Shown here in pieces: positions 48,074-57,666 of a stretch of DNA of 64,000 nt (its first letter is position 1; each line of letters begins with the position of its first letter). The stretch comes from Enterococcus quebecensis (GTDB taxonomy: Bacteria; Bacillota; Bacilli; Lactobacillales; Enterococcaceae), in contig NZ_MIKB01000018.1 of NCBI RefSeq assembly GCF_001730365.1, positions 55,383-119,382 on the forward strand. The letters run 5' to 3'. The notes below the pieces were generated by a model. That model did no database searches. It saw nothing but the letters and a program-made list of their open reading frames with translations, and was not told where the DNA came from. The position numbers and the translations under genes were made by a program.

Positions 48074-49344
48074 TGAGTATGAAGAAAAAAGTCTTTGGGA
48101 TTTTTGGACCAATTATTATATCAGTTGTTCTTTTAGTTGTGTTTTTCTTCGCACCATTCCAGATAGACTTGGATAGTAAACGAGTTCTTGAAGATGCGTC
48201 TACTTCTATGGCAACGAATATTTTAAGAGGAAACGCTATTAAAAATAAAGCAACGGGCTCAAAAGAATATGTTCCATTTTTTGGCTCTTCTGAGTTAAGT
48301 CGAATCAGTGCCTTTCACCCTTCTGCACTGGCAGAAAAATATGATCGAAAGTATCGACCATTTTTATTAGGAGCACCAGGTACGCAATCTTTGACTCAGG
48401 CGATGATGATGCAGTCAATGGGAGAAAACCTTTCTCATAAAAAAGTAATATTTATTCTTTCGCCTCAATGGTTTGTTAAAGATGGTGTCACAAATGATTA
48501 CTTCAATGCGTATTTTTCTGATCTTCAGACATATCAGTGGGTTAATAATCTGGAGAAAGTAACGGATGATGATAAATACTTAGCACAACGTTTGATGGAT
48601 TTTCCCAAAGTAAAAAAAGACAAACGTTTAAGCCACTCGTTAGATCGTATTAAAGAAGGCAGCTTACCAAATTCTTCCGACAGAAATTATATCAATTTGA
48701 TGTTTAATATGTTCTCAAGAGAAGATGAACTTTTTGGGAAAATTGGTATGATGAGTAAAGAAGAGGTTCTTAAAAAGGCAGAAAAACGCTTGCCCGAAAT
48801 ATATGATGATGGCGAACTAGACAGATTAGCTGCTGAGATTGGCGAAAAAGCAACAAACAACAACCAGTTTGAGATTTCAAATGCATTTTATAACAAACGA
48901 GTGAAAAAGAAACTTAACAGTTTGGAAGGGTCACAAAAAAAGTGGGACTATCGTTTTTCACCAGAGTTTTCTGATTTACAATTAGTCTTAAGTCAATTGG
49001 CTCAGGATAATGCAGAAGTACTGTTTATTATTCCGCCTGTGAATAAACATTGGACGGATTTTACAGGACTTTCTCAAGAGATGCTACAAGGATTTGCTGA
49101 GAAAGTTAAGTATCAATTGGAAAGTCAAGGGTTTAACAACATTGCCGATTTTACAAAAGAATCTGATACACAATATTTTATGGCTGATACGATTCACTTA
49201 GGTTGGCGTGGTTGGTTAGCTGCTGATCAACGAATTAAACCATTTCTTGAAAACAGCTCTAAAAAAGCACCAAGGTATAATCTTCAATCATCATTTTATT
49301 CAAAAGAATGGCAGCAAAAAGAGCCAAACGATATAACAAAATAA
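48073..49344 (+). CDS. dltD: D-alanyl-lipoteichoic acid biosynthesis protein DltD
   Basis: 423 residues: N-terminal membrane anchor (about 7-27) and an extracellular SGNH-like domain with FFGSSELSR near residue 75 (catalytic Ser) and the Asp/His pair in DTIHLGWRGW near 378. Completes D-alanine transfer to lipoteichoic acid. The ATG overlaps the dltC stop by one base; ATG 48079 is an alternative. Confidence 0.95.
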   Translation: MSMKKKVFGIFGPIIISVVLLVVFFFAPFQIDLDSKRVLEDASTSMATNILRGNAIKNKATGSKEYVPFFGSSELSRISAFHPSALAEKYDRKYRPFLLGAPGTQSLTQAMMMQSMGENLSHKKVIFILSPQWFVKDGVTNDYFNAYFSDLQTYQWVNNLEKVTDDDKYLAQRLMDFPKVKKDKRLSHSLDRIKEGSLPNSSDRNYINLMFNMFSREDELFGKIGMMSKEEVLKKAEKRLPEIYDDGELDRLAAEIGEKATNNNQFEISNAFYNKRVKKKLNSLEGSQKKWDYRFSPEFSDLQLVLSQLAQDNAEVLFIIPPVNKHWTDFTGLSQEMLQGFAEKVKYQLESQGFNNIADFTKESDTQYFMADTIHLGWRGWLAADQRIKPFLENSSKKAPRYNLQSSFYSKEWQQKEPNDITK

Positions 49345-49351
49345 GAACAGG

Positions 49352-49391
49352 AACAAGGCAAAACTTTTTTCTAGGTTTGCCTTGTTTTTTT
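49352..49391 (+). terminator. Terminator of the dlt operon
   Basis: ACAAGGCAAA pairs with TTTGCCTTGT across a 13-base loop, followed by seven T. Confidence 0.9.
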
Positions 49392-49476
49392 GAAAAAAAG
49401 CAGATTTTAGTAAATAGTGTGTAGAATAGATGAGTACAGTTGAGAGGCAAATTTTTTATTTTAAAAACCAGATGAA

Positions 49477-49485
49477 TGGTATAAT
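49477..49485 (+). promoter_or_regulatory. Extended -10 promoter of the M42 peptidase gene
   Basis: TGGTATAAT: a TGn extension with perfect TATAAT (49480-49485). No good -35 at 17 bases. It places the transcript start near the ATG at 49489, which supports the downstream TTG as the true start. Confidence 0.65.
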
Positions 49486-49521
49486 AAAATGGATTCTATA
49501 AAGAGAAGGGAGTTTTATAGT

Positions 49522-50604
49522 TTGGATCAAAAAGAAGAACAAATGTTGATTGAACTTACAAATGCTAAAGGAGTACCTGGAAACGAAGGCGAGGTCAGAG
49601 ACTTATTCAAAAAATATGCAGAACCTTTTGCAGATAAAATTATGTATGACGGTTTAGGCAGTATTATCGCCAAGCGAGTTGGGGATAAGGAAGGTCCTAA
49701 AGTCTTTTTCTCAGGGCATATGGATGAAGTTGGCTTTATGGTTACGCAAATTACGGAAAAAGGTTTTATTAAATTCCAGACACTTGGCGGCTGGTGGGGA
49801 CAGGTTATGCTAGCTCAACAAGTGCAAATTAAAACTGGTAAAGGTGATTTGATTCATGGCGTGATTGGTTCAAAACCACCTCATGTTTTAAGTGCAGAGG
49901 CTAGAAAACAACCTTATGACGTAGCAGAAATGTTTATTGATATCGGTGCATCTAGTGACAAACAAGTAGCTGAATGGGGCATAAAACCTGGTGATATGAT
50001 TACACCATATATTGAATATCGACGTATGAACGATACAAAATTTATGTTGGCTAAAGCATGGGATAACCGAATTGGTACAGCAGTATCCTTAAGAGTTCTG
50101 GAAAACCTTGCAAAAGAAGGACATCCTAACATCTTGTTTGCAGGAAGTGATGTACAAGAAGAAGTTGGTCTACGAGGAGCACAAACAAGTACACATTTAG
50201 TTGATCCAGATATTGCTTTTGCACTAGATACTGGAACCGCAGGGGATACACCAGGAATGACACCAAAAGAAGCCGATTCTGAATTAGGGAAAGGCCCTCA
50301 AATTTTGATTTTTGATGCATCTATGATTCCACATAAAAAATTACGTGATTTCGTGATTCAGGTTGCTGAAGAAAATAATATTCCCTTTCAATATACAGTG
50401 ATCACAGGTGGTGGAACAGATGCTGGTAGAATGCATTTATCTAGAAATGGTGTACCATCATTAGCGATCACAGTTCCTGTTCGTTATTTACATTCTCATA
50501 CGTCAATAATCCATGAAGATGATTATTTAAACACGGTCAAATTAGTTACAGAAGTAGTTAAAAGATTAGATCAAGAAACAGTTGACAAGATTCGGGAATA
50601 TTAA
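49522..50604 (+). CDS. M42 family glutamyl aminopeptidase-like metallopeptidase
   Basis: 360 residues. Metal-binding and catalytic segments: [11 protein letters not shown] near 68, AWDNRIG near 180, EEVGLRGA with the catalytic Glu near 213, FALDTG, and RYLHSHTS with the final His. These define the PepA/YsdC/FrvX peptidase family. The TTG at 49522 is nine bases after GAAGGGAG and fits the usual N-terminus; the ATG at 49489 would sit at the transcript start. Cytoplasmic, likely forms a large oligomer. Followed by the broken DUF975 gene. Confidence 0.92.
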   Translation: MDQKEEQMLIELTNAKGVPGNEGEVRDLFKKYAEPFADKIMYDGLGSIIAKRVGDKEGPKVFFSGHMDEVGFMVTQITEKGFIKFQTLGGWWGQVMLAQQVQIKTGKGDLIHGVIGSKPPHVLSAEARKQPYDVAEMFIDIGASSDKQVAEWGIKPGDMITPYIEYRRMNDTKFMLAKAWDNRIGTAVSLRVLENLAKEGHPNILFAGSDVQEEVGLRGAQTSTHLVDPDIAFALDTGTAGDTPGMTPKEADSELGKGPQILIFDASMIPHKKLRDFVIQVAEENNIPFQYTVITGGGTDAGRMHLSRNGVPSLAITVPVRYLHSHTSIIHEDDYLNTVKLVTEVVKRLDQETVDKIREY

Positions 50605-50623
50605 CAGATAGAGGATGGTTTAA

Positions 50624-51410
50624 ATGAAAAGTCAAATTACTAATGCAACCCATAGAGAGCAAGCACGTACATCATTAAAAAACCAATGGGGAACGATGGC
50701 TTGGATTACGTTCTTAGCAGTATTCACTCGGTTTATTATTGGCACAATTGTGGGTGGTATTGCAAACTTACCGCAAGATAGTGTAGGAAATAATCTTATA
50801 TCATTTTTACTGAACAACTTTATCTTTTTTGCGATTACCTACGGTACGTATTATTGTGCATTGCAAGTATTGAGGGGGAGAAAAGTCAGTACAGGTATGC
50901 TAACAACTGTTTTCCAAGGGAAGTTTTATATTCCCATGTTATTGATCAATTTCACACAGTATCTTGTTGAATTTAGTTGTATTACTACCAGTTCTTTTAT
51001 CTTATGGAACAGTCTTTTATTTTGGATTAATGTTTAATACAGTTTCAGTGGAACAATTTCAAAATGAACTTGCAGGAAATGTACTTTTAGGCTTCCTATT
51101 AGTGATTTTTAGTTTGCTGATGATCTTGATCGGTATATTTATTAGTGGTGTATTTCAATTTGCAGTTTGGGTCAAAATCGATGATCCTGATTTATCTGTA
51201 GGTGATGCTATAAAATATGTTTTGTACTTGATGAAAGGCCGTTTCGGTCAATATTTATTATTGCAACTGTCTTTTATCGGCTGGTTTATCATTGGTATTT
51301 TAGTCGTAGGAATTGGCTTATTGTGGGTGATACCTTATCATGATGTAGCTATTGCAAGCTTTTACGATACCGCTCGTAAAGAAAAAGATGCACCAGCAGT
51401 AGTTGAGTAA
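50624..51410 (+). pseudogene. DUF975 family membrane protein, frameshifted
   Basis: Two overlapping frames (50624-51037 and 50964-51410) together give one protein of about 262 residues with the DUF975 layout: a short cytoplasmic helix (HREQARTSLKNQWG), then about six membrane segments. The first frame loses homology-like character at FTQYLVEF; the second continues naturally from LLNLVVLLPVLLSYG at base 50964. Deleting one base at about 50961-50964 restores a single frame, so a one-base insertion is implied. It may be a true mutation, a strain-level phase variant or a sequencing error; the two halves are otherwise intact. Function of the family is unknown. Confidence 0.85.
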
Positions 51411-51424
51411 CACATATATGAATC

Positions 51425-51467
51425 AACCTCCAAAAATTGTATGTGAAAACATCAATTTTTGGAGGTT
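51425..51467 (+). terminator. Terminator after the DUF975 gene
   Basis: Perfect 15-base stem: AACCTCCAAAAATTG (51425-51439) with CAATTTTTGGAGGTT (51453-51467). Confidence 0.85.
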
Positions 51468-51611
51468 ATTCTTTATTATCTAATAAGATTTAGAAGATAT
51501 TAATGATATTATATCTATTTTTTCGTATTTATCGATCAAAAATGGATAAAATTTAATCTGTTATTTGATGTATAATTAAAAAAAAGGTAAAACATAGAAG
51601 GTGGGAAAGCA

Positions 51612-53975
51612 GTGGGAAAAAAGATATCTAAAAGTAGTTGTTACATAATGTTGCTATTTTTGTGTTTTTATTTCTTTGCAGTTGAGCAAACTCACAAAAT
51701 AAAAGCTGAGACGAGTTCTGTTGAAGAAGAGGTTTTATTAGATAAATCAAAATGGAGAGTAACCTTGGATAGAGAAACAGACTATTTATATAGTGAATCT
51801 TATGATCTTACAACAAAAACAATCAATTTTGATCTTGTCAAAGGATACATCTTCCGTGATTCAGCCACTGATATAATTAATTTATGGATACGTGATCATT
51901 CAGTTAAGGATTATTATGATCCAGGGAGTGGTATGTGGACTACTAGAGTAATTAAGGCCAAACTTACTCAAACAGTTCCTTTAAAAGCAGGTCGTTATTA
52001 TCAATTTAAAGCAAATTATAATTTGTCATATATGACAGACAGACCACATAGTGACCACCATGTTGCTAATATGGAGGTTAGCGGGGTAGCTTGGCAAAAT
52101 TTTAGTATGCCAGCTAATGGCTTAGAGAAGGCTGAAGGAACAATTAATCCAGTATTTTCAATTAAGGCACCAACAACAAAAGACTATGTTTTTCAACAAA
52201 CGTTTACGGGTCCCTATGATGGGACAGGAGGTTATCCTTATACTGATGCATTTTGGAAAATATCTAATATAACCTATAAAGATGCTACTAATGAGTGGTT
52301 AACATTGAAAAAGAGAATAAATGGTTTATTTGCAGATACAGAGCAAAAAGAGTTAAGTTTAAGTACAACAACACAGCTGATAAATGACTTAAGAAAAGAA
52401 GTACAAGACTTCAGTAATGTTTTAACAGCGACTGACAAAAAGGATCTAGAGAATTTGTTATCAAAAGCGCAAACACTCCTAGGTAAAATCAACGTAACGA
52501 TAACAACAGGAGAGTTAGTTGACAATCCAACACAACAAGAAAGTTACACTGTGACAGGGAAAACTTATCCTAAAGCGTTTCTATCATTCTCGGGTAGTGC
52601 CTCTTTACCAGAGGGGCAATTAAGCTCAGAAGTTAAAGATGATACAAGCAAGTATCAAATACGTGCTAATGCGGATGGAACATTTAATTATACATTGCCA
52701 AAAGACCAGTATTTTACTGCAGGAGAGACCGTTGTAATTAAAGGCATGCTAAATGGTAAAGCTGCAACTGTGACTCGAATAGTCAAAGATACAACACCTC
52801 CAGAAATGCCTAAATTAGATCCAATTACTGATACATCAAGTTCATTTTCTGGTAGTACCGAACCTGATGCTGCAATCAAGCTGTACGAAACGGGGAGTAC
52901 CGATGTTTTTCTGACAGGAAAAGCCGATGAAACAGGTCGTTTTGAACTCCTTATTCCAGATGAGAAAAAACCGTTAGTTCCTTACAAAAACTATGAAGTG
53001 ACTGCAGCAGATAGTGCAGGAAATATAAGTGTTGCCTCAAATAGTCAACAAGTAAAAGATACGACACCACCAAGTGCTGAAGCCCTTATTCAATATGTAA
53101 AAATTGGTTCAGCAATTCCAAGTATTTCCAATATGTTAAAGAATATCTATGACAATGCAGGTGTTGAATCAGTCACCAAAACACTGATAAAAGAACCAGA
53201 TCTGACAAAAGTAGGTCGAACAACAGCAATTGTTGAACTGATGGATAAGGCTCAAAATAAAACCAACATAGAAATTCCATTTTTAGTGGAAAGTTTGGAC
53301 ACGTTGAAAGATGATACATATATGCTCTATGGTGAAAACTTTAGTGCACTAGCAATTGATTATCCTGAAACAGAAAAAGAACAACTGGATTTTATTTTGG
53401 CTAATAGCAATGCAAATGCGTGGGAGTTAGCAACAGCTAAGGAAACAAAAGAATTAATCTCGATTGATAAAACATCAGTGAAAAAAGATGTGGGAACATA
53501 TGAATTATCAATAAGCATCGGAAAAATCACTAAAAAAATAACGATGACTTTACTACCAGGAACATTAAGTATTAAAAATTATTCCTCTGATCTGTCATTT
53601 GGAGAAGTAACGATTCAATCAAAAAGACAAAACATTGTCCAACAAAAAACGATTGAATTGAACGTAGAAGATACTAGATTTGTTAAAAAAAATTGGCGAT
53701 TAACTGCACAGTTGGCGGAGCTTTTCCAAAATGAAAAAGGGGAAAAAGAATCAGGTATTCTTTTATATTTAAATGACCACGGACGTGCAACTATACCGAT
53801 AAACACTCAAGCTTCAAGTGAAGTGTTTGACGCTAAAGATAGTAACAAACGCGAGGTAAATGTAGTATTTTCAGATGTGTCACGTTCATTGAATTTAGAA
53901 ATTATGCCTGGGAGACTCCGAAAAGATACAGCATATACAACTAAAATTAATTGGACTTTAGAGAATGGACCTTAG
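51612..53975 (+). CDS. Large WxL-domain surface protein with Cry1Ac-type and Ig-like domains
   Basis: 787 residues from a GTG after GAAGGTGGG. In order: signal peptide (about 1-34), an N-terminal beta-rich region (about 40-220), a helical segment (about 226-295, KKRINGLFADTEQKEL...LENLLSKAQTLL) resembling the toxin Cry1Ac domain D-VI family of Gram-positive surface proteins, bacterial Ig-like domains (about 300-490; IVKDTTPPEMPKLDPI, PDAAIKLYETG), further beta modules, and a C-terminal WxL domain (about 650-787) with two motifs, NWRL near 698 and NWTL near 780. WxL domains bind peptidoglycan non-covalently. Usually WxL genes lie in clusters with DUF916 and small WxL genes; here it is alone. 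Ligand unknown. Confidence 0.85.
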   Translation: MGKKISKSSCYIMLLFLCFYFFAVEQTHKIKAETSSVEEEVLLDKSKWRVTLDRETDYLYSESYDLTTKTINFDLVKGYIFRDSATDIINLWIRDHSVKDYYDPGSGMWTTRVIKAKLTQTVPLKAGRYYQFKANYNLSYMTDRPHSDHHVANMEVSGVAWQNFSMPANGLEKAEGTINPVFSIKAPTTKDYVFQQTFTGPYDGTGGYPYTDAFWKISNITYKDATNEWLTLKKRINGLFADTEQKELSLSTTTQLINDLRKEVQDFSNVLTATDKKDLENLLSKAQTLLGKINVTITTGELVDNPTQQESYTVTGKTYPKAFLSFSGSASLPEGQLSSEVKDDTSKYQIRANADGTFNYTLPKDQYFTAGETVVIKGMLNGKAATVTRIVKDTTPPEMPKLDPITDTSSSFSGSTEPDAAIKLYETGSTDVFLTGKADETGRFELLIPDEKKPLVPYKNYEVTAADSAGNISVASNSQQVKDTTPPSAEALIQYVKIGSAIPSISNMLKNIYDNAGVESVTKTLIKEPDLTKVGRTTAIVELMDKAQNKTNIEIPFLVESLDTLKDDTYMLYGENFSALAIDYPETEKEQLDFILANSNANAWELATAKETKELISIDKTSVKKDVGTYELSISIGKITKKITMTLLPGTLSIKNYSSDLSFGEVTIQSKRQNIVQQKTIELNVEDTRFVKKNWRLTAQLAELFQNEKGEKESGILLYLNDHGRATIPINTQASSEVFDAKDSNKREVNVVFSDVSRSLNLEIMPGRLRKDTAYTTKINWTLENGP

Positions 53976-54013
53976 AAAGTTTGGTCTGTAATACAACCAT
54001 TTATTTGGTTTTA

Positions 54014-54054
54014 GAGGGTGAGGCAAAAGTGCTGTTTACTTTTGCCTCACCCTC
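54014..54054 (+). terminator. Terminator after the WxL protein gene
   Basis: Perfect 17-base stem: GAGGGTGAGGCAAAAGT (54014-54030) with its complement (54038-54054) around a seven-base loop. Confidence 0.88.
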
Positions 54055-54144
54055 ATTTAGTCTAGTTACTGGAACCTAAACAATTTTTTGTCTCAATTTT
54101 GTTTTTTTATGTTACCATTAAGAAGAAAATAATCAAGGAGGCCG

Positions 54145-54891
54145 ATGAAGTTGAAAATAACCGTTTTAGGCTGTTTAGGTGCGTATCCTTATAAAGGAGA
54201 AGGAACCAGTTCTTATTTATTAGAATCGGATGGATTTAAGTTATTGTTAGATGCTGGAAGTACAACTTTAGTCAATTTAGAAGAACATCTTGATCCATTA
54301 ACATTAGACGCCGTGATCCTATCTCATTATCATTATGACCATATCGCAGATTTAGGTGTATTGCAGTATTATCGTCAATTATATCCGGTGATGGAGCCAA
54401 CACCTGTTTTACCTATTTATGGACATACAGATGATGCCGTTCATTTTGAAGCACTTAATATGCCAGGAGTATCTGAGGCAGTTCCTTATTTTGAAGCGGA
54501 AGAGTTAAAATTAGGTCCCTTTCTTGTGACTTTTATGAAAACAATCCATCCTGTTCCTTGTTATGCCATGCGATTTTTAGAAGAAAAAACAGGAAAAGTA
54601 TTTGTTTTCACAGGTGATTCTGGCTACTTGGAAAGTTTTGTTGATTTTGCGAAAGATGCAGATGTCTTTTTAGCTGATACGTACTTATTTGAGGGAAATG
54701 AAAACCATCATGCACATTTCACGTCAAAAGAATCGGGTGAAATTGCCAAAGCTGCCAATGTTAAAAAACTGATATTGACTCATTTACCTCAACATGGTTC
54801 ACTAGAAGAATTGAAACAACAAGCTGAAAAAGCTGCAGGGAACCAAGTATCTGTCTGTTTAGCAAAGAAAAATTTAGTTATTGAAATTTAA
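54145..54891 (+). CDS. MBL-fold metallo-hydrolase
   Basis: 248 residues of the metallo-beta-lactamase/RNase Z-like fold. LDAGS near residue 40, the metal motif SHYHYDHIADL near 65 (HxHxDH), TGDSGY near 155 and HLPQHG near 213. No Zn-ribbon or RNase Z exosite is visible. Substrate unknown; relatives (YhfI-like) are often beside lipoate ligase genes. The ATG is only three bases from AAGGAGG; a TTG at 54151 has better spacing and may be the true start. Confidence 0.85.
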   Translation: MKLKITVLGCLGAYPYKGEGTSSYLLESDGFKLLLDAGSTTLVNLEEHLDPLTLDAVILSHYHYDHIADLGVLQYYRQLYPVMEPTPVLPIYGHTDDAVHFEALNMPGVSEAVPYFEAEELKLGPFLVTFMKTIHPVPCYAMRFLEEKTGKVFVFTGDSGYLESFVDFAKDADVFLADTYLFEGNENHHAHFTSKESGEIAKAANVKKLILTHLPQHGSLEELKQQAEKAAGNQVSVCLAKKNLVIEI

Positions 54892-54904
54892 GGAGTGGTG
54901 AATA

Positions 54905-55909
54905 ATGATCTTTGTACCAAATGAAAATAATGACCCAAGAGTCAACTTAGCAATCGAAACCTATTTGTTAAAAGAGAAACCATTAGATGAGCCGATTCTA
55001 TTATTTTATATCAATGACCCCTCAATCATTATTGGTCGGAATCAAAACACGATCGAAGAGATCAATAAAGAGTATGTAGACGAAAACGGGATTCATGTTG
55101 TCCGTCGCTTAAGCGGTGGTGGTGCTGTATATCACGATCACGGTAATTTAAACTTTAGTTTTATCATGCCAGACGATGGCAATTCTTTCCGTGATTTTGC
55201 CAAAGTTACACAACCAATTATTCAAGCGCTACATGATTTAGGTGTTTCTGGTGCGGAACTAAAAGGCCGTAATGATTTAGTAATCAATGATATGAAGTTT
55301 TCAGGAAACGCAATGTATGCAACAGCTGGCAGAATGTTTGCTCATGGCACATTGATGTTTGACAGTGACATTGATGAAGTAGTGAATACCTTAAAAGTCC
55401 GCAAAGACAAAATCGAATCAAAAGGAATCAAATCCGTTCGTTCACGAGTAACGAATATTAAACCATTTTTACCTGCGGAAAAACAAGATATGACGACAGA
55501 AGAATTTCGTGAAGATATTTTGTTGAAAATCTTCGGTGTAGATTCTGTTGATCAAGTAAAAACCTACGAATTGACAGATGAAGACTGGGAAAAAATCAAT
55601 AAAATCTCCGATGAATTTTACCGTAACTGGGATTGGAACTATGGTAAGTCTCCAGCCTTTAACTTAGAACGCCATCAGCGCTTTCCAATTGGTTCCATTG
55701 ATGCGCAAATGAACGTAGAAGATGGTGAAATTAAAGAAATCAAAGTCTTTGGTGACTTCTTTGGACTAGGTGAGATCAAAGATGTAGAAGATATTTTAAC
55801 GGGTACTAAATATGAAAAATCAGCAATCGAAGCTGCTGTTGATAAGATCGACATAAAAAAATATTTTGGTAACATTGAAAAACAAGACTTAGTTGGCTTA
55901 CTTTATTAA
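54905..55909 (+). CDS. lplA: Lipoate--protein ligase
   Basis: Attaches lipoic acid to the E2 and H proteins of 2-oxoacid dehydrogenases and related complexes. 334 residues: N-terminal BPL/LplA fold with RRLSGGGAVYHDHGNLNFSF near residue 70, FSGNAMYATAGRMFAHGTL near 135 (key Lys region KFSGNA), and a C-terminal accessory domain. It lies 13 bases after the MBL gene, likely cotranscribed. Scavenging of free lipoate is the inferred role; no lipA or lipB is seen. Confidence 0.94.
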   Translation: MIFVPNENNDPRVNLAIETYLLKEKPLDEPILLFYINDPSIIIGRNQNTIEEINKEYVDENGIHVVRRLSGGGAVYHDHGNLNFSFIMPDDGNSFRDFAKVTQPIIQALHDLGVSGAELKGRNDLVINDMKFSGNAMYATAGRMFAHGTLMFDSDIDEVVNTLKVRKDKIESKGIKSVRSRVTNIKPFLPAEKQDMTTEEFREDILLKIFGVDSVDQVKTYELTDEDWEKINKISDEFYRNWDWNYGKSPAFNLERHQRFPIGSIDAQMNVEDGEIKEIKVFGDFFGLGEIKDVEDILTGTKYEKSAIEAAVDKIDIKKYFGNIEKQDLVGLLY

Positions 55910-55927
55910 AAATAAAAAATACATGTA

Positions 55928-55975
55928 GGTTCTAGAGGAAAAAGCAGATTGCTTTTTCTCTAGAATCTTTTTTAG
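55928..55975 (+). terminator. Terminator after lplA
   Basis: GGTTCTAGAGGAAAAAGC pairs with GCTTTTTCTCTAGAATC (one bulged G), followed by six T. Confidence 0.88.
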
Positions 55976-55988
55976 TAAAACAAGGTAG

Positions 55989-56043
55989 TTGACAATTTAT
56001 GTACTTAGTTATACTATATACCTGTACTTTATATTACTAAGTA
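55989..56043 (+). promoter_or_regulatory. padR promoter with operator-like dyad
   Basis: Strong promoter TTGACA (55989-55994) - 17 - TACTAT (56012-56017). TACTTAGT (56002-56009) within the spacer is repeated as its complement ACTAAGTA at 56036-56043. The dyad across the promoter suits autorepression by the PadR protein encoded just downstream. Confidence 0.65.
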
Positions 56044-56100
56044 GTGAGAAGATAGATCAATCTTAGGTTGTTCCATAAGAAAGTAAAGGTGATAAATACT

Positions 56101-56436
56101 ATGAACGGGATTACAGAAATGCTCAAAGGTGTATTAGAAGGAGTGATTCTAGAAATTATTAACCGACGGGAAACATATGGTTACGAAATAACGAATAACT
56201 TACAAGAATATGGATTTGAAGACATCGTGGAAGGCACAGTTTATACTATTCTATTGCGCTTGGAAAAGAAGAACTTAGTAACTGTTACGAAAAAAAAGTC
56301 GACAATGGGACCAATGCGTAAATTCTATTCATTAAATGAGAACGGACAAAAAGAACGTGAGTTGTTCTGGCAGCGCTGGTCGTTCATTTCAGGACAAATA
56401 GAAAAAATAAAGGAGGGAAACGATAATGAAAAGTAA
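56101..56436 (+). CDS. PadR family transcriptional regulator
   Basis: 111 residues, PadR-s1 type: an N-terminal winged helix (LKGVLEGVILEIINRRETYGYEI, VEGTVYTILLRLEKKNLV) and a short C-terminal dimerisation helix. ATG at 56101 follows AAAGGTGAT by about eight bases; the TTG upstream has no ribosome site. It overlaps the DUF1048 gene by 11 bases. PadR repressors of this layout usually control their own small operon; the inducer is unknown, often a phenolic or antimicrobial compound. Confidence 0.9.
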   Translation: MNGITEMLKGVLEGVILEIINRRETYGYEITNNLQEYGFEDIVEGTVYTILLRLEKKNLVTVTKKKSTMGPMRKFYSLNENGQKERELFWQRWSFISGQIEKIKEGNDNEK

Positions 56437-56788
56437 AAACATCTTTCAGTATCTTAAACAAGTTCATGCAGATAAAATCAAATACAATGAAGAGATGGCG
56501 CGCCTAAAAAAATTACCTGCTGACTATCAAATGGTTTATAAAGAAGTCCAAAAATTTTTATGGGAGTTTACAGCCGGTGACGGTATGGAGATGTTGCCAG
56601 TAATGCTAGATTTACTTGATTTCTTTGAAGAAGGTGCTGCAAATAATATTCCAATTTTAGATCTAGTTGGAGAAGACGTAGGATCTTTTGCTGAAAATAC
56701 ACTATCAGAAATGCAAGGACGGACTAGAATCAATGAACTAAAAAGAAAAATGAATGAACGAATTGCTAAGAAATTGAGGAATGAATAG
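56426..56788 (+). CDS. DUF1048 family protein
   Basis: 120 residues, helical, no membrane segment. VYKEVQKFLWEFTAGDGMEMLPVMLDLLDFFEEGAANN is the family-typical core (here given by its key residues KFLW, DLLDFFEEGA). The family is commonly encoded right after a PadR regulator; function unknown. Its start lies inside the end of padR and AAGGAGGG is close upstream, so the two are translated together. Confidence 0.85.
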   Translation: MKSKNIFQYLKQVHADKIKYNEEMARLKKLPADYQMVYKEVQKFLWEFTAGDGMEMLPVMLDLLDFFEEGAANNIPILDLVGEDVGSFAENTLSEMQGRTRINELKRKMNERIAKKLRNE

Positions 56789-56857
56789 GATTGATTTTTG
56801 TTTAACTTGTTTCAATTAGTTTAAGGTGTTTAGATTGTTAGTTGCCTCATTTTCTTT

Positions 56858-56886
56858 TTGACATCAATTGTATCTATTCGTATAAT
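56858..56886 (+). promoter_or_regulatory. Consensus promoter of the TrmR-like gene
   Basis: TTGACA (56858-56863), 17-base spacer, TATAAT (56881-56886): a perfect sigma-A type match 26 bases before the ATG. Confidence 0.9.
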
Positions 56887-56911
56887 AAAGAAGCGAAAAG
56901 GAGCGAATAGT

Positions 56912-57592
56912 ATGCGAAACGAAATGATGCATCGACCCGTTGTAAAAAAAGAACTTGTCGATTTTATGCGTAATAAACAAAAAATGATTCAAGGCGAATT
57001 AGGAGTGATTGAAGAAGAAGCTCATGAGGCGGGGATTCCTATTATCCCTCATGAAACCGTAGTATTTCTACAATTTTTCTTAGATCAAATCAAACCCAAA
57101 AATATTTTAGAAATAGGCACAGCAATTGGTTTTTCTTCTAGCTTGATGGCGCAATATGTTGGTGACGATGGACATGTGACTACGATTGATCGTTTTGATG
57201 TGATGATCAGAAAAGCCAAGGCAACCTATGAACGCTTAGGACTGACGGACAAAGTTACTTTGTTAGAGGGGCAGGCCGCAGAAATTTTACCTACATTGAC
57301 GGGGCCCTATGATTTTATTTTTATGGACAGTGCGAAATCCAAATATATTGAATTCTTACCAGAATGTTTACGCTTATTGCGTGTTGGTGGTGTATTGATG
57401 GTGGATGATGTTTTTCAAGCAGGAACGATTTTAGACCCAATTGAAGACATTCCTCGTAGTCAAAGAACGATCCATAGAAAATTGAATCAATTTTTAGATA
57501 CAGTCATGACTCATCCAGATTTGACGTCTACGTTGTTGCCTTTAGGCGATGGAGTGATTATGATTACGAAAGAAAAAGAGATAACTGAATAA
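56912..57592 (+). CDS. trmR: SAM-dependent methyltransferase, TrmR/YrrM-like
   Basis: 226 residues. The motif ILEIGTAIGFSSSLMAQYV is near residue 67, IDRFDVMIRKAKATYE near 100, and FIFMDSAKSKYIEFL near 147. The overall pattern and N-terminus (RPVVKKELVDFMRNKQKMIQG) match TrmR, which methylates 5-hydroxyuridine to 5-methoxyuridine at tRNA position 34. The ATG at 56912 follows AAAGGAG; the longer frame from 56858 begins within the -35 box. The tRNA hydroxylation genes trhP1/2 are not nearby. Confidence 0.82.
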   Translation: MRNEMMHRPVVKKELVDFMRNKQKMIQGELGVIEEEAHEAGIPIIPHETVVFLQFFLDQIKPKNILEIGTAIGFSSSLMAQYVGDDGHVTTIDRFDVMIRKAKATYERLGLTDKVTLLEGQAAEILPTLTGPYDFIFMDSAKSKYIEFLPECLRLLRVGGVLMVDDVFQAGTILDPIEDIPRSQRTIHRKLNQFLDTVMTHPDLTSTLLPLGDGVIMITKEKEITE

Positions 57593-57666
57593 CTATTATA
57601 CAGCTTGGATCAGGATTTAATTATTTTGATCTAAGTTTTTTATGTAATATTAAAGGAGGGGAAAAA

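Noticed and set aside
50964..51410. Separate 148-residue membrane protein gene
   Set aside because: It is the continuation of the DUF975 gene after a one-base frameshift, with no start signals of its own.
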